Program-made: the position numbers and the translations under genes
In this document: positions 11,101 through 23,500 of the stretch, piece after piece
Numbering within the stretch: position 1 is the first letter of the stretch
Layout of the letters: every line of letters starts with the position of its first letter
Notes under the pieces: generated by a model
Seen by the model: the letters and a program-made list of their open reading frames with translations, nothing else
Told to the model about the DNA's origin: nothing
Database searches by the model: none
Origin: Glandiceps talaboti
Taxonomy: Eukaryota; Hemichordata; Enteropneusta; Spengelidae
Direction: 5' to 3'
Assembly (NCBI RefSeq): GCF_964340395.1
Contig: NC_135554.1
Span: forward strand, 3,780,475-3,805,474
Length of the DNA: 25,000 bases

Positions 11101-13910
11101 GTAAACTAACGATGATGTCTTGGTTGGTAAACTAACCATGGTGTCTTGGTTGGTAAACTAACGATGGTGTCTTGGTTGGTAAACTAACGATGATGTCTTG
11201 GTTGGTAAACTAACCATGGTGTCTTGGTTGGTAAACTAACCATGGTGTCTTGGTTGGTAAACTAACCATGGTGTCTTGGTTGGTAAATTAAACATGTTGT
11301 CTTGGTTGGTAAACTAACCATGGTGTCTTGGTTGGTAAACTAACCATGGTGTCTTGGTTGGTAAACTAACCATGGTGTCTTGGTTGATAAATTAACCACG
11401 GTGTCTTGGTTGGTAAACTAACGATGATGTCTTGGTTGGTAAACTAACGATGTTGTCTTGGTTGGTAAACTAACGATGGTGTCTTGGTTGGTAAACTAAG
11501 GATGATGTCTTGGTTGATAAATTAAACATGGTGTCTTGGTTGGTAAACTAACGATGATGTCTTGGTTGGTAAATTAACGATGATGTCTTGGTTATTAAAT
11601 TAAACATGGTGTCTTGGTTGGTAAACTAACGATGTTGTCTTGGTTGATAAATTAAACATGGTGTCTTGGTTGGTAAACTAACGATGATGTCTTGGTTGAT
11701 AAATTAAACATGATGTCTTGGTTGGTAAACTAACGATGATGTCTTGGTTGGTAAACTAACCATGGTGTCTTGGTTGGTAAACTAACGATGGTGTCTTGGT
11801 TGGTAAACTAACGATGATGTCTTGGTTGGTAAACTAACCATGGTGTCTTGGTTGGTAAACTAACGATGATGTCTTGGTTGGTAAACTAACGACGTTGTCT
11901 TGGTTGGTAAACTAACGATGATGTCTTGGTTGGTAAACTAACCATGGTGTCTTGGTTGGTAAATTAACCATGGTGTCTTGGTTGGTAAACTAACGATGAT
12001 GTCTTGGTTGGTAAACTAACGATGTTGTCTTGGTTGGTAAACTAACGATGGTGTCTTGGTTGGTAAACTAACGATGGTGTCTTGGTTGGTAAACTAACGA
12101 TGATGTCTTGGTTGGTAAATTAACGATGATGTCTTGGTTAATAAATTAAACATGGTGTCTTGGTTGGTAAACTAACGATGTTGTCTTGGTTGATAAATTA
12201 AACATGGTGTCTTGGTTGGTAAACTAACGATGATGTCTTGGTTGATAAATTAAACATGATGTCTTGGTTGGTAAACTAACGATGATGTCTTGGTTGGTAA
12301 ACTAACCATGGTGTCTTGGTTGGTAAACTAACGATGGTGTCTTGGTTGGTAAACTAACGATGATGTCTTGGTTGGTAAACTAACCATGGTGTCTTGGTTG
12401 GTAAACTAACGATGATGTCTTGGTTGGTAAACTAACGACGTTGTCTTGGTTGGTAAACTAACGATGATGTCTTGGTTGGTAAACTAACCATGGTGTCTTG
12501 GTTGGTAAATTAACCATCGTGTCTTGGTTGGTAAACTAACGATGATGTCTTGGTTGGTAAACTAACGACGTTGTCTTGGTTGGTAAACTAACGATGATGT
12601 CTTGGTTGGTAAACTAACGATGATGTCTTGGTTGGTAAACTAACAATGATGTCTTGGTTGGTAAATTAACGATGGTGTCTTGGTTGGTAAACTAACAACG
12701 ATGTCTTGGTTGGTAAACTAACGATGGTGTCTTGGTTGGTAAACTAACCATGGTGTCTTGGTTGGTAAACTAACGATGATGTCTTGGCTGGTAAACTAAC
12801 CATGGTGTCTTGGTTGGTAAACTAACGATGGTGTCTTGGTTGGTAAACTAACGATGATGTCTTGGTTGGTAAACTAACCATGGTGTCTTGGTTGGTAAAC
12901 TAACCATGGTGTCTTGGTTGGTAAACTAACCATGGTGTCTTGGTTGGTAAATTAAACATGTTGTCTTGGTTGGTAAACTAACCATGGTGTCTTGGTTGGT
13001 AAACTAACCATGGTGTCTTGGTTGGTAAACTAACCATGGTGTCTTGATTGATAAATTAACCACGGTGTCTTGGTTGGTAAACTAACGATGATGTCTTGGT
13101 TGGTAAACTAACGATGTTGTTTTGGTTGGTAAACTAACGATGGTGTCTTGGTTGGTAAACTAAGGATGATGTCTTGGTTGATAAATTAAACATGGTGTCT
13201 TGGTTGGTAAACTAACGATGATGTCTTGGTTGGTAAATTAACGATGATGTCTTGGTTAATAAATTAAACATGGTGTCTTGGTTGGTAAACTAACGATGTT
13301 GTCTTGGTTGATAAATTAAACATGGTGTCTTGGTTGGTAAACTAACGATGATGTCTTGGTTGATAAATTAAACATGATGTCTTGGTTGGTAAACTAACGA
13401 TGATGTCTTGGTTGGTAAACTAACCATGGTGTCTTGGTTGGTAAACTAACGATGGTGTCTTGGTTGGTAAACTAACCATGGTGTCTTGGTTGGTAAACTA
13501 ACCATGGTGTCTTGGTTGGTAAACTAACGATGATGTCTTGGTTGGTAAACTAACCATGGTGTCTTGGTTGGTAAACTAACCATGGTGTCTTGGTTGGTAA
13601 ACTAACGATGATGTCTTGGTTGATAAATTAAACATGGTGTCTTGGTTGGTAAACTAACGATGATGTCTTGGTTGGTAAATTAACGATGATGTCTTGGTTA
13701 ATAAATTAAACATGGTGTCTTGGTTGGTAAACTAACGATGTTGTCTTGGTTGATAAATTAAACATGGTGTCTTGGTTGGTAAACTAACGATGATGTCTTG
13801 GTTGATAAATTAAACATGGTGTGTTGGTTTGTAAACTAACGATGTTGTCTTGGTTGGTAAACTAAGGATGATGTCTTGGTTGGTAAACTAACGATGTTGT
13901 CTTGGTTGGT
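8171..13910 (+). repeat. 26-bp satellite main array (about 220 units)
   Basis: The unit is GTCTTGGTTGGTAAACTAAC plus GATGAT, CATGGT or a similar end. From 8337 to 13901 the CTTGG anchor stays in exact 26-bp register (5564 = 214 x 26). The first 170 bp are the diverged edge, with spacings of 25, 26 and 34 bp. Common variants are TAACCATGGT, TAACGATGGT, TAACGACGTT and GATAAATTAAACATG. The array ends at about 13910 in unique sequence. Each unit has TAA stops and no coding potential. Confidence 0.98.
10091..13420 (+). repeat. Higher-order blocks in the 26-bp satellite (1196- and 1664-bp spacing)
   Basis: Three rare variants mark a repeated block. ATTAAACATGTTG is at 10091, 11287 and 12951. GATAAATTAACCACGG is near 10190, 11386 and 13050. 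CTAAGGATGATG is at 10300, 11496 and 13160. All three give the same two spacings, 1196 bp (46 monomers) and 1664 bp (64 monomers). An extra CTAAGG copy at about 10872 gives a 572-bp (22-monomer) sub-duplication. This is duplication of multi-kilobase blocks, not monomer-by-monomer drift. Confidence 0.85.
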
Positions 13911-14272
13911 CATGTGTCAACCAGTAACATTCTATTCTGATGTGATTGAAAACAAACGACATGAAATGTAATAGTTTTTTTAGTAATTTGTTATTTTTCC
14001 ATTGTCGATTATTTCTATACAAGTTATTATGTTCTCTCTTTTTCTCGATTTGCTGTTAGAAGTTGTGAAAACCAATACTAGTACAGTGTCAGACTACTAT
14101 AGTGGTATGAAGCATAGTTAATATATAAGTAATGCTAGGTGCGAGAAAACTAAATATCAGTGAGCGATTTCTGTCCGTCAAGTTATTAATATATTATCCC
14201 ATGTGAGACAATTGCTTGTTGTTTTCTTGTTCTACAGAGTTAGACTAGATTGCCTAGATTGCCCTACTAAAC
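13911..14272 (+). promoter_or_regulatory. 5' flank of the cadherin gene
   Basis: AT-rich single-copy sequence between the satellite end and the first coding exon. A TATATAA lies at 14122-14128, about 145 bp before the ATG, and could be a core promoter element. A pyrimidine-rich stretch ending TTCTACAG (AG at 14236-14237) is a good 3' splice-site candidate. If it is used, the 5' UTR is split and the promoter lies further left, possibly beyond the satellites. The two readings cannot be separated from the sequence alone. Confidence 0.3.
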
Positions 14273-14357
14273 ATGGAAACTAACAATGAACAGAGATGTT
14301 ATACGTTATATCACACCATGTTACTCGTTTTCACATTTCTGTGTGTCATCAGCAAAG
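14273..14357 (+). CDS. Cadherin exon 1: start codon and signal peptide
   Basis: ATG at 14273 has A at -3 and G at +4, a good initiation context. It encodes 28 codons plus one base (phase 1) and ends at a GTAAGC donor. The second in-frame ATG (residue 16, at 14318) opens directly onto the hydrophobic stretch [11 protein letters not shown], a typical signal-peptide core with cleavage expected just into exon 2. Starting at residue 1 gives a long polar n-region, so residue 16 is a real alternative start. Confidence 0.75.
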
Positions 14358-14539
14358 GTAAGCTAATAGTTTATAATATAAAACAGCTATCCTTCAAATC
14401 TACGTAAACGGATAGTGGGCCTTTTCAACCTGGAATCTGGAAGTCTTGATCGAAATGTCGTCCATGACATGATGTACGTATGGGTGAAAAATCGTGTTAG
14501 GTGTCAACATGAGTAGTTGGGCAGTTAACTGTAGAATGA

Positions 14540-14599
<60 letters not shown>

Positions 14600-17500
14600 A
14601 CACACAGGTACAAACAGACGCAGACACATGCACACACACATACACACAGACATACGTACACATACATACACACACACGCACGCACACATACATACATACA
14701 TACATACATACATACATACATACATACATACATACATACAGAGTCTAAGATATTACCGACTAGGCTGAAGTGACACAACTTATAATTATAATAATTATTT
14801 GTTAACATTGGCAGCTGAAGGCAACAGTCCCCCATCCTTCGATGAAATACCAGGTACAAATCCACAAAAATATTATGATATGGACAAAGAAAGATTAGAT
14901 GAAGATAGGATTGTAGGTAGGTGTTACTTTGTACTTTACTGATTCATATCACGTGACATGTTAATATACATGTAATCACGCTTATTTGGGTCGTTGATGA
15001 CATTTGACCTTTCAAAAACAAACTAACTCAAGTCATATTTGAAGATGAAATCAGCTGAACAATAAATTAGTGTTGAAGCAATGCCGACACGGTTAATGTT
15101 TCACATTGAACCGGAAATCCACTTTTAATTTTGTTTTTGTTTACTACTGTTGTTTACTACTGTTGTTTCTTTCTGAATGTTAACTTTAACTATTATCTCT
15201 TGCCATAGGTAGTTATTTGTATACACTGAAGGCAAGTGATCCAGAAGGTGACTGTATAGACTTTTCCATTATAGAAGACGACAGCCACTTCAAAATTGAC
15301 AATCAAAATTGCACAGATGCAATCGTAATTTTAAAAAACGAATTGGATTATGAGGTATTTATAGTTATTTACTTATTGTATTTTAATATCTAAACTTGAT
15401 TTTAATTGAATACTATCGATTCAAAGTTTTGTTAATAAAGAAATTATATTTCTTAAATTGCCAATAATTGATTCGTAGGGTTAAATGATTCATATGGAGG
15501 TAATCCCCTAAAGACAGGAAAATGTTTATATCGTGATAATAGACATTGCAATCAATGAAAAATGAAACTAGGTCTGTAAATCTGGTCATCAGCTTAAATC
15601 GCGCGAACCTTCTCTACGGATAATGGACAAGGGGATACCTGGACAATTTACAGAAAAAAGTAATATTTCAAATTGTATATTTATGTTGAATGAATGAATG
15701 AATGAATGAATGAATGAATGAATGAATGAGTGTGAGTGAGTGAGTGAATGAATGAATGAATGAATTAATGAATGAATGAATGGATGAATGAATGAATGAA
15801 TGAATTAATGAATGGATGAATGAATGAATGAATTAATGAATGAATGAATGAATGAATGAATGAATGAATGAATTAATGAATGAATGAATGAATGAATGAA
15901 TGAATGCAATTTACGAATTACGAAGAAACTAAATTTGATCTTACATTTTATTAGGACTGTAAGCCAACAACTTTGTTTCTTTGTATTAATTTCTTCATGC
16001 AGGACAAAGACAAACACGATGTAACTTGGCGCCTTGACGACGGACACAACAGCGCTGTAAGTATCCATATAATATGAAAGCTTACATATAGTATTAGAGG
16101 GAGGAAAATGTACGTATACTACATTATACAACATAAATATATACTATTTGATTTTAGAGTTACTCTACCTTATAGACGGGTTTATGGCTAACTAAGTTGT
16201 CTATACATGGTATATAAATCGACAATGATCTCAGGGCAATGACATACTACACAGTATAGTAAAAATAGAGAGTACAGTTCAGTACAGTTCAATACATTGC
16301 ACTGCAACGTGTCACAACACAGCACAGCACAACACAACACAACACAACACAACACACCACAACGCAGCACAGCACAACACAACACAACACAACACAACAC
16401 AACACAACACAACACAACACAATGCAACACAACACAGCACAGCACAACACAACACAGCGCACCACAACACAATGCAACACAACACAGCACAACACAACAT
16501 ACCACAACACAACACAACACACCGCAACGCAACACAGCACAACACAACACAACACAGCACAACACAACGCAACACAACACAACACAACACAACACAACAC
16601 AACACAACATAACACAAAACAATGCAACACAACACAGCACAGCACAGCACAGCACAACACAACACAGCGCACCACAACACAATGCAACACAACACAGCAC
16701 AACACAACACAACGCAACACAACACAACACAACACAACACAACACAACACAGCACAACACAACACAACACAATGCAACACAACAAAGCACAACACAATGC
16801 AACACAACACAACACAGCACAACATAACACAACACAGCACAGCACAATGCAACACAACACAGCACAACACAATACAACACAACACAATACAGCACAACAC
16901 AACACAGCACAACACAATGCAACACAACACAGCACAGCACAACACACAGCACAGCACAGCACACAACACAGCACAACACAACACAGCACAGCACAACACA
17001 ACACAAGACAACACAACACAACACAATGCAACACAACACAGCACAGCACAGCACAACACAACACAGGACAGCACAGCACAGAACAACCAACGCAACGCAA
17101 TGCAACGCAATGCAACGCAACACAACACAGCACAGCACAGCACAATGTAACGCAACACAAATCAACACAGCACAGCACAGCACAGCACAATAAATGCAAC
17201 GCAACGCAATACAATACAATACAACATAATGCAGTACAATACAATACAGTACAATACAGTACAAACTAAAATACACTACAATACAATACAATACAGACTA
17301 CAATACAATACAAACTACAATGCAATCTATATAATACGATTCAATAGTGTAACATGCAATATATAATAAATTTGAATAAACGGATTGTTTCATTATTGAC
17401 AGGTTGAAACAGCAATAAAAGTTTATGTGCTGGATGTAAATGATAATGAGCCAAAGTTCGATAAGACATCATACGTGAATGATATTTATGAGGTAAGTGA

Positions 17501-20500
17501 AATGTCTGTCTGTCTGTCTGTCTCATTCCTACCGTTGTCAAAGGCCTATTTTCATGAACTTTGTATGCATGTCACTAATCATTTTTGGTGATAATTATCC
17601 ACGACTATATTTAGCTTACTATAAGATGGATAAAGTTCGACTTATTTAGTTCATGCATATATGACTGTTGGTTGTAATTTCAAAAGTAATTCAAAGATAA
17701 TTATATTTTTCATGTTCAGATGTATGTCTTATTTTTCATAATCTAAAGAACAAACCCATCGGAACGACAGTATTGTCAATCAGTGTTACTGATAGAGATC
17801 CAGGTACAAATGGAGAATTTACACTGTCCATAACAAATGATGACGTAAGTATTGCATGTATGTATGTATGTATGTATGTATGTATGTATGTATGTATGTA
17901 TGTATGTATGTATGTATGTATGGATGTATGGATGTATGGATGTATGTATGTATGTATGGATGTATGTATGTATGGATGTATGTATGTATGTATGTATGGA
18001 TGGATGGATGGATGGATGGATGGATGGATGGATGGATGGATGGATGTATGTATGTATGTATGTATGTATGTATGTATGTATGTATGTATGTATACAAGTA
18101 ATAAATGCCGTCCGGGTAAATACACGTCGACGTAGGAGGCGTGTATTGCCCGGATGGCATTTATTTTATACCCTGGGAACTTCATTTGTGATGATATATT
18201 CTTCCCAGGAAGAACTTCATACACCCAGCGTCTGTGTTTTGATTTCCGATAAGAAGACTGACGCCTAAAGCCGACAACATTGATACACGCCGGTGTCAAC
18301 ATTCTATGTCACACACGTATATCATTACATATACGTTGTGACGAAAATAGCAATGACATCACAATTGACAGTGTATTTCGTACCACTATGTACTTGCTAT
18401 TATTATGCAAGACATTCATGCTATTATTATGCAAGACATGTATATTAACATGTCACGTGATATGAATCAGTAAAGTACAAAGTAACACCTACCTACAATC
18501 CTATCTTCATCTAATCTTTCTTTGTCCATATCATAATATTTTTGTGGATTTGTACCTGGTATTTCATCGAAGGATGGGGGACTGTTGCCTTCAGCTGCCA
18601 ATGTTAACAAATAATTATTATAATTATAAGTTGTGTCACTTCAGCCTAGTCGGTAATATCTTAGACTCTGTATGTATGTATGTATGTATGTATGTATGTA
18701 TGTATGTATGTATGTATGTATGTATGTATGTATGTAGTGCCATCTGTCAAACTTCTTGATACAAATTATCTTCATTTAAACATATTCAATTTAAACATGT
18801 GATAGATAAGATATGTTTAAAATTAAACAACTTTAAAATAGATAAAATTCAGTATAGGGGTGATTAATGTTGGGAACTGTTAGTACTTTAGAAAGCGATT
18901 GTAGAGAATTTTTGCATTTATCTGAATTAGTTATTATATCTTTGAGGCAGTGACCTTAATGCTTGAATTTGAATCCACTGTATCTCTCTATATGACACAG
19001 ACCAACACTGATACAACATTTAAAACAGTTCAATACAAATCATGAAACTATACGGACACATCTAATGTATAACTGCTTTGTTGTTTTTTGGAATGAAATA
19101 GAAAATGAACAGTAAGTGACATTATTGTCATTCCGACAACACCAATTGTTTTAAATCTCGCTTTTATTTATTCATATATAATAAACGCTGTTTCTTTCAG
19201 TCTACATTTTGTTACAATGTTATGATGTTCATTTCGTCAAGATATACATACTTCATTGCTATACTCATGTACCCATATACCAATATACCCATATACTCAT
19301 ATAGTCATATAGTCATATACGCATATACTCATGTACCCATATACCAATATACCCTTATACTCATATAGTCATATACGCATATACCCATATACTCATATAC
19401 CCATATACCAATATACCCATATACTCATATACGCATATACGCATATACTCATATACCCATATACTCATATACCCATATACTCATATACTCATATACCAAT
19501 ATACTCATATACCTATATACTCATATACCTATATACGTATACCCATATGCCCATATTCTCATATACCCATATACTCATATAGTCATATACCCGTATACCC
19601 ATATATGTATACTCATATACCCATATACCTATACTCATATACTCATATACCCATATATTCATATACCCATATACTCATTTACCCATATACCCATATACCC
19701 ATACACTAATATACCCATATACCCATATACTCATATACTCATATACCCATATACTCATATACCCATATACTCATATACCCATATACTCATATACCCATAT
19801 ACTCATATACCCATATACTCATATACCCATATACTTATATACTCATATACTCATATACCCATATACTCATATACCCATATACTAATATACTCATATACCC
19901 ATATACTCATATACCCATATACTCATATACCCATATACTCATATACCCATATACTCATATACCCATATACTCATATACTCATATACTCATATACCCATAT
20001 ACTCATATACCCATATACCATATACTCATATACCCATATACTCATATACCCATATACTCATATACTCATATACCCATATACCCATATACTCATATACTCA
20101 TATACCCATATACCCATATACCCATATACTCATATACTCATATACCCATATACTCATATACCCATATACCCATATACCCATATACTCATATACTCATATA
20201 CCCATATACCCATATACCCATATACTCATATACCCATATACTCATATACCCATATACTCATATACTCATATACCCATATACTCATATACTCATATACCCA
20301 TATACTCATATACCCATATACTCATATACTCATATACCCATATACCCATATACTCATATACTCATATACCCATATACCCATATACTCATATACTCATATA
20401 CCCATATACTCATATACCCATATACTCATATACCCATATACTCATATACCCATATACTCATATACCCATATACTCATATACATATATACCCATATACTCA

Positions 20501-23500
20501 TATACCCATATACTCATATACCAATATACTCATATACATATATACCCATATACGTATACTCATGTACCCATATACTCATATACCCATATACTCATATACC
20601 CATATACTCATATACTCATTTACCCATATACTCATATACTCATATACTCATATACTCATTTACCCATATACCCATATACGTATACTCATATACCCATATA
20701 CCCATATACTCATATACTCATATACTCATATACTCATATACCAATATACTCATATACCCATATACCCATATACGTATACTCATATACCCATATACTCATA
20801 TACCCATATACTCATATACCCATATACCCATATACTCATATACTCATTTACCCATATACCCATATACTCATATACTCATTTACCCATATACCCATATACT
20901 CATATACCCATATACTCATATACCCATATACCCATATACCCATATACTCATACTCATATACTCATTTACCCATATACCCATATACCCATATACTCATTTA
21001 CCCATATACCCATATACTCATATACTCATATACCCATATCCATATACCCATATACTCATATTTATCAATAAGATGATTATAAAGTACTGGAGTCTGCACT
21101 AAAAAAGAAAACAGTCTTGTACATGAGGCTGTAATGTATAACACAGATAATAAAACAACTTGGGCAACCAATATTCAGAAGATAAGTGGGATTGAAAACC
21201 TCAAGAACTTTTGGAATAATAATTCTCCACAAACTTTACATAAATTAATAGATAAATGCGATTCAGAATATATATGGAAGTGGAAACAAGAAGTGAGAGC
21301 AGATAGGCCCCCTAACAGAGGGAACAATAAGCTGCGCACATATTGTAAATTTAAAAACTGAATTTAAAATGGAAAAATATTTGCAGGATATTAAAAATCC
21401 TGACTATAGAATATTTATATGTAAATTAAGAATAAGTAATCATAATCTCATGATTAAGAAAGGAAGACATTTAAAAATGAAACTTGAAGATAGAATATGT
21501 AGAAAATGTCAAATGAATATAATAGAAGATGAAATGCATTATGTAATTTAAGGTCAGCTGATCAGTTCAAACTCTGCCCCATTCGATCACGTACTAAGAC
21601 ATATGGTGATCGTGCTTTTAGTGTTGCTGCCCCCACTCTCTGGAATAATCTCCCACTCAACATCCGTCAGTCACCTACCTTATCTGCTTTTAAATCCAAT
21701 GTTAAAACTTTACTTTTTAAAACTGCTTTTTAAGTGATATTTCTATTGTATGAATTGCTTTCAGCATCTTTGATCACATTTTTTTGTGTGGATACTGACG
21801 CTTTATAAATAAATTATTATTATTATTATTATTTATGTTACGATATACCCATATACCCATATACTCATGTACCCATATACCCATATACTCATATACCTAT
21901 ATACTCATATACCCATATACCCATATACTCATATACCCATATACTCATATACCCATATACTCATATACTCATATACCCATATACTCATATACCCATATAC
22001 CCATATACTCATATACCCATATACTCATATACCCATATACTCATATACTCATATACCCATATACTCATATACCCATATACTCATATACCCATATACTCAT
22101 ATACCCATATACTCATATACTCATATACCCATATACGTATACTCATATACCCATATACCCATATACCCATATACTCATATACTCATATACGTATACTTAT
22201 ATACCCATATACTCATATACTCATATACCCATATACCCATATACTCATATACTCATATACCCATATACTCATATACCCATATACTCATATACCCATATAC
22301 CCATATACTCATATACCCATATACCCATATACTCATATACCCATATACTCATATACCCATATACTCATATACTCATATACCCATATACGTATACTCATAT
22401 ACCCATATACCCATATACCCATATACCCATATACTCATATACCCATATACCCATATACTCATATACCCATATACTCATATACTCATATACCCATATACTC
22501 ATATACCCATATACCCATATACTCATATACCCATATACTCATATACCCATATACTCATATACCCATATACTCATATACTCATATACCCATATACGTATAC
22601 TCATATACCCATATACCCATATACTCATATACTCATATACTCATATACGTATACTTATATACCCATATACTAATATACCCATATATGTATACTTATATAC
22701 CCATATACCCATATACCCATGTACCCATATACCCATATACCCCATGTACCCATATACCCATATACTCATATACTCATACTTTGTAGGAGCTGAAAGGAAT
22801 GTTTTATCTGAAGAGAGAGAGTATGGATGCTGAAGAGGCCTATATCATTCTAAATGGTACTTTAGACTATGAAACCGCAATCATATACCAAGTACACATG
22901 ATGGCAAAGGTAAAGTGACTTTATAAAAATCAAAGTAACTGTTTGCAATGAGGACTATTGTGGTTCTACAACTGTAAATATATATATATATATCTGTTCT
23001 CACTGACCGTTACATATAAACATGCCGATTATATATCACAGCATACAGAAAAAACATCTCTGTCCTTACCTACCTGCCCATCAAACCCACCCACTCATCC
23101 ATCCATCCATCTAACCACCTACCTATCTATCACCCCACACACAACACACACACGCATAAATATACATACATACATACATACATACATACACACACATACA
23201 TACATACATACATACATACATACATACACACATACATACATACATACATACATACACACACACATACATACATACATACATACATACATACATACATACA
23301 TACACACATACACACATACATACATACATACATACATACACACACACATACATACATACATACATACACACACATACACACACATACATATATACACTTC
23401 AAACACACAGACACTGGACACTTTGATATTTATGAGGCTGCTGGAGTTTTATATTCTGATTATTGAATTTTCAAAAATTCAATTATTGACATAAATGATG

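Larger units (their letters stand above)
17845..22786 (+). other. Intron 6, 4.9 kb, repeat-filled
   Basis: This intron separates the two halves of EC2. It holds, in order, a TATG/GGAT array, a fold-back sequence, the inverted copy of exon 2, about 490 bp of unremarkable sequence, the first octanucleotide satellite block, two fused LINE fragments and the second satellite block, which reaches the acceptor. Frame and domain logic across the junction (NDD to ELKGMFYL) indicate that no exon is missing. Confidence 0.85.

Noticed and set aside
1-13910. CRISPR-like regular arrays
   Set aside because: Units are contiguous with no unique spacers, and the context is a eukaryotic intron-containing gene.
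8171-13910. 26-bp satellite as telomeric repeat
   Set aside because: GGTTGG and GGTTAG-like words occur, but the 26-bp unit is not a telomerase-type short G-rich repeat and it sits next to a gene.
14400-14865. Minus-strand MYVC/VCVC proteins across intron 1 and exon 2
   Set aside because: Microsatellite reading plus antisense of exon 2. The same peptide appears at 18544-18759 only because of the inverted duplication.
16188-17291. Long Cys/Val/Leu-rich minus-strand and Thr/Gln/His-rich plus-strand proteins
   Set aside because: Pure translation of the AACAC pentanucleotide array, open in several frames at once.
17341-17541. 66-codon minus-strand frame
   Set aside because: Antisense to cadherin exon 5, whose DVNDNEPKF and splice sites fix the plus strand as coding.
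17736-18302. Minus- and plus-strand frames through the TATG/GGAT array
   Set aside because: Microsatellite by-products. Only the plus-strand segment 17749-17844 is coding, as cadherin exon 6 with splice sites.
18493-18594. Inverted exon 2 copy as a functional alternative exon
   Set aside because: It lies antisense to the gene. It could be spliced only in an antisense transcript, for which the sequence gives no evidence.
19331-22833. YPYTHIPI-type proteins up to 332 codons
   Set aside because: Translation of an 8-bp repeat. The longest frame runs out of register through cadherin exon 7, whose real frame is fixed by LDYE and by the neighbouring exons.
23119-23494. HTYIHTYI and MYVCMCVC frames in intron 7
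   Set aside because: Translations of CATA/CACA repeats with no conserved domain.
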